Source of the DNA: Erigeron canadensis
Lineage: Eukaryota; Streptophyta; Magnoliopsida; Asterales; Asteraceae
Length of the DNA stretch: 64,000 nucleotides
Assembly: GCF_010389155.1 (NCBI RefSeq)
Contig: NC_057766.1
Span: 31,877,516-31,941,515 of the forward strand
Direction of reading: 5' to 3'
In this document: in pieces, positions 57,596 through 64,000 of the stretch
Layout of the letters: every line of letters starts with the position of its first letter
How positions within the stretch are numbered: the stretch's first letter is position 1
Notes under the pieces: generated by a model
The model's database searches: none
What the model was told of the DNA's origin: nothing
Seen by the model: the letters and a program-made list of their open reading frames with translations, nothing else
Position numbers and translations under genes: made by a program

Positions 57596-60500
57596 ATGTT
57601 CATTCATCATCTTTTCATCACATTTCTTGTAATAGCATTACCACCATCTTTTGCTATATCAAATTGTGATCGTGTTTGCAAAGGAAACAATCAAAAAACC
57701 GCGGTACCTTACCCGTTTGGATTCTCAGACGGGTGCAATATTCGTCTCGAGTGTACAAAAGCGGGCGAAATTCATATATCAAAATACCAGGTTTCTAATA
57801 TAACAAGTGACCATATACTTGTTTTTTTTCCAGCAAACTGCACGCGTCCATATCAAGAAATACGTCGATTTAGAAGTGAAAGCTATGCTATAACATCGCG
57901 AAATGAGTTAATCTTGAGAAATTGTAGTCGTGGCACGTCAAATGAGTGTTTATTGTCAACTAGTATGGTTCAAAGTCAGTTTAATTTACCAACGTGTGAT
58001 ATAATGGGTAATACAAATATAAGCTGTTATAATTCGGATAATGGTAATATTTCTCATGCTGACGTGGAGTTTATGAATACAGTTGAATTAGAAATGAAAG
58101 GTTGTCGGGTTTTGTATTCTTCGATTGTTATTGATTTGGATAAGGAGAAGAGGTCGTTAGTGACAATGGGGTTTCAAGCTATGGAGTTGGGGTGGTGGAT
58201 GCAAGGGGATTGTAGTTGTCATCATAAGGCGGTTTGTAAGAATGTGTCGATTGATAATGCGAGAGTTGGGTATCGATGTAATTGTGTTGATGGATATGAT
58301 GGAGATGGATTCGTCGCTGGAAATGGTTGCCGGAAAGGTTAGTTGATTGGTTTAGTTTTATTTACTTTCATTATTTGTCAGTAAACTTAAAGGTGACCAG
58401 ATAAACAGGTTAGATTAGTACCAAAAAGGATACTACTGACATGTTTATCCGGTCACCCTGAAGTTTACTGACACCACATTGTATATAAAATAGTATAGTT
58501 TTTAATTGTTTGTTGCTATAGTTGTTTGTGGCATAATTCTAAGTTCAATTAGTCAATGGTGAAGAATTAGATGTTGTTTTGCATTATGTAGAAGGAAAAG
58601 TGTAGTAAGAAGATTAGTTGCCATTATTGAATGATACAAATTAGTTAGAGTAGACTAAAAGGAACTGAAATTTAATATTTTCTGGTCCACCCCAATCTGT
58701 TAATTGGTTGGTTGTGGTAATTGATGTAATTGCTTTGACTTTAGGCAATGATGGATCTAGGTGGATAGTTTCATTAAAGATCTATCTTCTTTATGAATCA
58801 TGGAATTCCAACCACATAGAAGTTCCTACTGAGTATTGCCTTGATAGACAGGGCAGGAAAAAACTCATTCGTTTAACCGTTGTACTTTTATCTACAATCC
58901 AAGTTACTTTTGCCTTTAAAATCAGCAAAACATGGTTTCTATGTGTACAAGTATTAGTTTAGATAACATTTGGATTCAGGGAATGCAGTTAGTAAATAGT
59001 AAGCCAGTTGCGTAATATAATCTCTGGTTTATAATCAAATGACAACGCAGGGATAGACATAAACGTTATCTACTTGTGACATTTTCTTTGTTTTGACTTG
59101 GTTGAATGCTTGCAATTGCAAGTAGTTAGATGGATAAATCGTGAAGTATTCTGACTATATTGATTAGATTAGATCAGATCAAAAGATGCTTTCTTGAAAA
59201 ATCTGCATTTTCAATGTCTGCATTAGTCAAACGATGAATCATTCTTGATTCAGGATCCTCCATACCATTGACTATGCAAATAATACTTTCTTTTATAATT
59301 TGTGGTTCCCTGCACAAGAGCCCAAAATGTGATACCAGGTCTTCTCTAATCGTTGCACGAATGGTGCAAAAAGAACACACCTTTGTATCCTAAGAAACTT
59401 CTACTATTAAACTGACCTCTTAAAGATAAAGGATTTGATAATGCTATAAATAACAATTGGGACAACTTTGTGTTTTTGTGTTACTGATCCAGATTGTACC
59501 AACATATGGTGTGCTAAACTTTCGTATATGGATGCGGTTATTAATAGGTTTTTTTTGGGCTTTTGCTTTAAGAGTGTCCTTATGAGTGCTTTCTATGCTG
59601 ATTAACTTTGTTTGTATTAACTTGCAACAGTGTCAAATTGCAACTTTTCAAAATACATGTCTGGTGAATGTGGTGGAACTACAAGAGTAGTTGTGCTAAT
59701 CGCAGGTAATATTATCACAAGCAGTTCAAGATTTGGTCCATTTTTTAGCCAAACTGGGGCACTGGCTTAAGACAGTACTTATCTTTTCGTTTATTTCTTA
59801 GGAATTATTGCTGGAGCTTCTTTTGTTGCCACTATCACACTTATATGTTACTGCATCAGAAAACGAATGATCTTAAGAAACCAAATGAGTGCAAAACGTC
59901 TGCTTTCAGAAGCTACAGGTAGCTTTAATGTACCATCTTACTCCTACAAAGAAATCGAGAGGGCTACAAATGGTTTCTCTGAGAAACAAATGTTAGGTAC
60001 AGGAGCCTATGGCACAGTTTATGCCGGTAAACTTAACAATTGCGACTGGGTTGCAATTAAAAAGATTAGACAAATAGAAGCACACGGAATGGATCAAGTA
60101 ATGAATGAAATCAAGCTTCTGTCTTCTGTAAGCCACCCAAATCTTGTACGCCTTTTAGGCTTTTGTATTGAAAAAGGCGAGCAAATCCTTGTTTATGAGT
60201 TCATGCCAAACGGGACGCTATCTCAACATCTACAACGAGAAAGAGGAAAAGGTCTTCCATGGACCATAAGGTTGGCCATTGCAACCGAAACTGCACAAGC
60301 TATTGCTTATCTTCACTCTGCGATGAATCCACCTATCTATCATAGAGATATAAAATCTAGCAATATACTTCTAGATCACAAATATCGTTCAAAAGTTGCA
60401 GATTTTGGTCTTTCTAGGCTTGGGATGCTTGATGAGTCACACATCTCGACTGCACCTCAAGGGACGCCTGGCTACGTGGACCCACAGTACCATCAAAATT

Positions 60501-61054
60501 TCCATCTCTCTGATAAAAGTGATGTTTATAGCTTTGGGGTGGTACTTGTAGAGATAATCACAGCTCTAAAGGTGGTTGACTTGTCTAGGCGTAATAGTGA
60601 AGTCAACTTGGCTGCTCTTGCCATAGACAAGATTGGAAAAGGTCACATAGATGAAATGATAGATCCATTTTTGGAGCCAAACAGAGATGCATGGACAATT
60701 TCGTCGATTCACAAAGTGGCTGAACTGGCATTTAGATGTTTGGCTTTTCATGGGGATGTAAGGCCTTCAATGATGGAAGTTGCAGATGAGTTGGACCAAA
60801 TTAAACAAAGAGCTTGGTCTCAGTGTGATGATAATATTAGCAAGAGATCATTTTCGGTTGCATCCTCTTCCTCATCACTGTATAGTGGAGGTGAGAAGAA
60901 AGGAAGCCGAAGATTCGTTGTTCCCCAAATGATAACAAGTTGTTTGACTACAAGAAAAGATAAAGATACTTCCCAGGTTTCTGTTGAAGCTTCATGCTTA
61001 AGTGATCAGAGCTCCCCCTCAACCAACAGTTTGTTAGGCAACATTGTTTCTTGA
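57596..61054 (+). CDS. WAKL14: Wall-associated receptor kinase-like protein (WAKL14 type)
   Basis: Three exons (57596-58337, 59631-59705, 59802-61054) join in frame to 689 residues. A signal peptide (1-20) is followed by a Cys-rich ectodomain with GUB_WAK-like spacing (CDRVCKGNN, AVPYPFGFSDGCNIRLEC) and an EGF-like module at about 206-246. One membrane helix (about 267-291, VVVLIAGIIAGASFVATITL) separates it from a complete kinase domain: glycine loop GTGAYGTV (338-345), Lys359, alpha-C Glu375, YHRDIKSSN with Asp455 and DFG Asp473. The tail ends SSPSTNSLLGNIVS, which I recall from WAKL14. Members of this family bind or sense cell-wall pectin fragments and signal inward. The kinase looks active. 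The exon that encodes the membrane helix is short, and intron 1 holds a fold-back element. Confidence 0.93.
58377..58472. repeat. Hairpin-forming element in kinase intron 1
   Basis: Left arm 58377-58413 (gtcagtaaacttaaaggtga...) pairs with right arm 58436-58472. The arms are 37 bases with about six mismatches and the loop is 22 bases. It is either a tiny MITE or a structured intronic RNA; no second copy was seen in the window. Confidence 0.8.
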
Positions 61055-61431
61055 ACTCTAATGGCCATTATGTGTTTACAAAATGTGAGTAAGCATGACT
61101 GATGTTGTGAATATCAGCATCTGACCGTCCCTCTCGTGAACATAAAAAAAGAGAGTAATATCATGCGTTTTTATGCTAATACACTTGGGTCGTTTGTACG
61201 TTGGTTCAATCTTATTTGAAACACATTGGTAAGATCATTGGATCCTAGGAAAGAAACAGCAGACTTAGTTATAAAGGTACAAAAAGGACCAATGAAAATC
61301 GTTATTTTCAACACAAGGCCCTCATGGTACAATATATCGATGAAACCAAAGTTTTGGTGAACTTCTTGTCCTATAAATTGATCAGAAACAGTTAAAGGTG
61401 GCTAACAAAATAACTACAGGAGTGTGCAGCA
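61055..61431. other. Spacer between the kinase and the small Cys-rich gene
   Basis: Probable kinase 3' untranslated region and the promoter of the next gene in 377 bases. No other feature is recognised. Confidence 0.4.
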
Positions 61432-61656
61432 ATGTGTTATAGGGTGGAGTGCAAGAAGTGTGGGAAATACGGGTGGGGAGGTTGTGGGAAACATTTGAAA
61501 ACTCTTTATGGGAGCATAGATGAGGGTAAGCATTGTATGTGTCGTCCCTGGCCTGGGGTTGTAGTTGCTTCATCCTACCAGGCTTCTACCAGCACTACCA
61601 CTGCTAATACTACATCTTCTGCAGGTAAATATATCGGGAACTTTCATTTAAGTTGA
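61432..61656 (+). CDS. Small conserved cysteine-rich protein of unknown function
   Basis: The frame encodes 74 residues beginning MCYRVECKKCGKYGWGGCGKH, continuing with LKTLYGSIDEGKHCMCRPWPG, then a Ser/Thr-rich tail. The spacing of C, CxxC, C and CxC with a His is typical of a small zinc-binding fold, and very similar short proteins (MCYKVxCxxC...CGxH...CxCRxWPG) are common in plants and fungi as far as I recall. No function is assigned. The tail contains a good donor (gcag/gtaaat at 61624/61625). Splicing to an acceptor at 61877 would add GA-TAG and end the protein after ...SSAG, so the last 10 residues may be intronic. The gene lies between WAKL14 and PSBO. Confidence 0.7.
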   Translation: MCYRVECKKCGKYGWGGCGKHLKTLYGSIDEGKHCMCRPWPGVVVASSYQASTSTTTANTTSSAGKYIGNFHLS

Positions 61657-62394
61657 AGTTTGATCTTGGCTCCTTTATATTCAATCTTCTTTTGGCCTAC
61701 ACTTGAAGCACGAAGTTTGCTAGAATCAAGCTAACTATGATCTGCCTTAAATTTTTGAGTTTGAATCTCATACCTACATATTGCTCAATAAACTTAACAA
61801 GTAAATATGGTTTGGTTCTGGCCGTTGTATGTTACGCGTATAAGAATTGAAATTGATTCTTGCCTCCCATTTGGCAGGATAGGTTGATCATGGAAGCTGT
61901 TTGATAGGAATGAAATGTCATGACTGAAGGATTTACCATTTTTTAAACTTAATTACATCTGACAATAATAATAATAAAAATTATGGTTGTGAGTCTATAG
62001 TCTAGTCTTGTTTTGGTGGACAATGGTATCGATTTCATCTTTGGTGGGTCATGGACTCATGGGTCACTAATCCACAGGATTTATACAATGTGTCCTCCCC
62101 ACGTAAACCAGGTCAATCTTCCTCGTTTAAGGCGGATATGGCTCCTATGATATGAGGAAGGCATAGTAGACCTCGGCAAATGCATAAATATCATCTTTGT
62201 ACGCTTTCATTCATATATGTATCCATTTAAGGGACATAATGCGAATCAAACTTTATCCGAGTTTTTCATCAAATGGATACATATCATGGTATCTTTTGGT
62301 CTATTAAAGAATACAAGATTAAAAGCAAGAACAGAACTTGAAATTTATGTATGTCGATGCCCCTAGATTGAGCAAATACTTTGTCCATATCATT
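61657..62394. other. Spacer, no gene recognised
   Basis: Contains the possible second exon of the small Cys-rich gene (61878-61882) and otherwise AT-rich sequence. Confidence 0.4.
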
Positions 62395-62575
62395 AACCGG
62401 GACGTAGGGCTTGGGCGACTTGATGTCCTCACAAGAGCTTTCAGATTCAAACCAACATAAGTAAACATCTAAGGGGTGGTCACTGGTCAGAAACGGCCAC
62501 GAGGATACCCTAGTAGGTCGTACATCTGAAGCAAAAGATCCCCTTTCTGGGTAACCTGAACAAGGAAAACCAACC
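62395..62575 (-). repeat. Uninterrupted copy of the repeat split in the B3 intron
   Basis: Matches 35409-35556 plus 36362-36430 in the same order, with GAGGATAC present once at about 62512-62519 where the hAT-like element entered the other copy. On the minus strand a B-box-like ggtttgaatctg suggests a SINE-like origin, but this is weak. Confidence 0.7.
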
Positions 62576-62859
62576 CAGTTTATCTATTTACTGTGTCCAT
62601 TTCATTCGGTAAATACTATGTATCTAGATGAATGACATATCCACATAACTACAGTATTTTCTCAAGCCCAGACCAAAAAAACAAGAAAATTCAAATCCAA
62701 GTGCTTAAAAGTAAAAAAATAACCCAACTAAAAGCCTGGTTGCATCAAGAAAATATTAACTTCAATAATTACAGTGTTTGAAAAGTAAACTAATCAAAAT
62801 CTGTTGTAAAAATAATAATATTCTAGACAATAAAACTTTTTATGTCCTACAAACCATGA

Positions 62860-63118
62860 ATGCCAGGTGGCAGTTCACAAAGCCATAAAAACTAACTCAG
62901 AGCAACCAATGAAAGACCATCTTATCCTATCTGCTTATCTTGCTATATCCAAATCCACCAGATAATTTGTATCTATCAACCCTCTTTCTATACACCACAC
63001 AAATCTCTTTCCTACTTTAATCCAATTGTCTGCAAGTAGTCACTAGATTCACATCTCACAACAACAAAGTCTTCCAAGAAACACAAAAAAAAAGTGTGGT
63101 GAATTGAGGTTCACAACA
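62860..63118 (+). promoter_or_regulatory. PSBO promoter with light-type I-boxes
   Basis: Upstream of PSBO there is a CCAAT word (62906-62910), two TTATC words (62922-62926 and 62935-62939, GATAA on the other strand) and a GATAA (62961-62965). I-box (GATAA) clusters are usual in light-regulated photosynthesis genes. Positions are read directly; function is inferred. Confidence 0.5.
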
Positions 63119-64000
63119 ATGGCAGCCTCATTACAAGCTGCTGCTACATTCATGCAGCCAACCAAGATTGGTGTCTCTAACCGACTCCAGCTCAAGTCTT
63201 CTCAGAGCCTTTGTAAGGCTTTCGGTGTCGAGTCAGCTGGAGCCAGAATCAGCTGCTCACTTCAATCTGATCTTAAAGACTTCTCTCAGAAGTTCACCGA
63301 GGCGGCCAAGATTGCCGGTTTTGCTCTAGCAACTTCTGCCCTTGTCGTTTCGGTATGTTTTCTCCTGTTCTTAAGCTTGTCATCCGTGGAGATAACTGTA
63401 TTATATGATCACTATATTCATAACTGGACTCTAATTCCCTAAAACTGCCTGTATACATTTGGTTTACACCAACTATACTGAACTATATATATATTATCTA
63501 ACAGGGAGCAGGTGCTGAAACAAAAAGGCTAACTTTTGATGAAATCCAAAGTAAGACATACATGGAAGTCAAGGGAACAGGTACAGCTAACCAGTGCCCA
63601 ACCATTGAAGGTGGAGTCGATGGATTTGCGGTCAAACCCGGAAAATACAACGCCAAGAAGTTCTGCTTAGAACCCACTTCATTCACAGTCAAAGCTGAGG
63701 GTGTGAGCAAGAACTCTGCACCAGACTTCCAAAAGACCAAACTCATGACCCGTTTGACCTACACCCTCGATGAAATTGAGGGCCCATTGGAAGTTTCACC
63801 TGATGGCACCCTCAAGTTCGAAGAAAAAGATGGTATTGATTACGCTGCAGTGACAGTTCAACTTCCAGGAGGGGAACGTGTGCCATTCTTGTTTACCATC
63901 AAACAACTTGTAGCATCGGGTAAACCCGAGAGCTTTGGTGGGGAATTTTTAGTGCCATCTTACAGAGGTTCTTCTTTCCTTGACCCAAAGGGTAGAGGTG
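63119..64000 (+). CDS. PSBO: Photosystem II oxygen-evolving enhancer protein 1 (PsbO, 33 kDa), 3'-truncated by window end
   Basis: Exon 1 (63119-63352) encodes 78 residues: a chloroplast transit peptide and a thylakoid-lumen targeting segment ([20 protein letters not shown]). Exon 2 starts at 63505 and runs to the edge of the window (165 codons seen). The mature protein begins near [20 protein letters not shown]. Conserved stretches [12 protein letters not shown] and [10 protein letters not shown] supply the two Cys of the lumenal disulphide, and [22 protein letters not shown] follows. PsbO binds the lumenal face of photosystem II and stabilises the manganese cluster. Compared with the usual AEGxPKRLTF mature start, two residues seem to be missing (AETKRLTF). 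About 90 C-terminal residues lie beyond the window. Confidence 0.97.

Overview
This is nuclear DNA from a flowering plant. It is AT-rich, its genes are sparse and intron-bearing with GT-AG junctions, and long intergenic stretches are full of transposable-element remains. The proteins (PsbO, XLG, AAP, WAK-like kinase, MES esterase, JINGUBANG-like, REM-type B3) point to a eudicot. An asterid, possibly Asteraceae, is my guess from the style of repeats and proteins and is not proven. I joined all exons by eye from splice sites, reading frame and family alignment.

Layout. ATG101 (526-3045, +) comes first, followed by about 11 kb of repeats: Helitron-like copies, a clean solo LTR with a 5-bp target duplication (6992-7690), a degenerate tandem repeat (7900-8640) and a tandem array of about 460-bp Helitron-like units (11090-13510). 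Next come a methylesterase-family alpha/beta hydrolase (14282-17494, +), a GDSL esterase/lipase (18955-20918, -), a large MoCo-sulfurase-like PLP-fold protein (23358-25718, +) and an amino acid permease (27125-29161, -). The permease lies between two copies of a duplicated unknown fragment. A two-B3-domain protein (34301-36999, +) carries a hAT-like element nested inside an older repeat in its second intron. A chimeric pseudogene scrap (37360-37690) and the extra-large G protein XLG1 (37947-41598, -) follow.

From 41.6 to 51 kb there are only repeats. Then come a single-exon WD40 gene of the JINGUBANG type (51080-52609, +), another repeat block including an exact 60-bp triplicate (54121-54300), a WAKL14-type receptor kinase (57596-61054, +), a small cysteine-rich gene (61432-61656, +) and PSBO, the photosystem II manganese-stabilising protein, cut off by the window end (63119-64000, +).

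The genes do not form one pathway; they cover autophagy, signalling, transport, lipid/ester hydrolysis and photosynthesis. What ties them together is ancestral gene order: from memory, homologues of ATG101, the PLP protein, XLG1, WAKL14 and PSBO sit close together in two Arabidopsis regions (At5g66.5-66.95 and At2g23.45-23.52). The most interesting protein observation is that the PLP-fold protein has Arg where the family's Schiff-base Lys is expected. I saw no new multi-gene system. The other notable signals are transposon structures.
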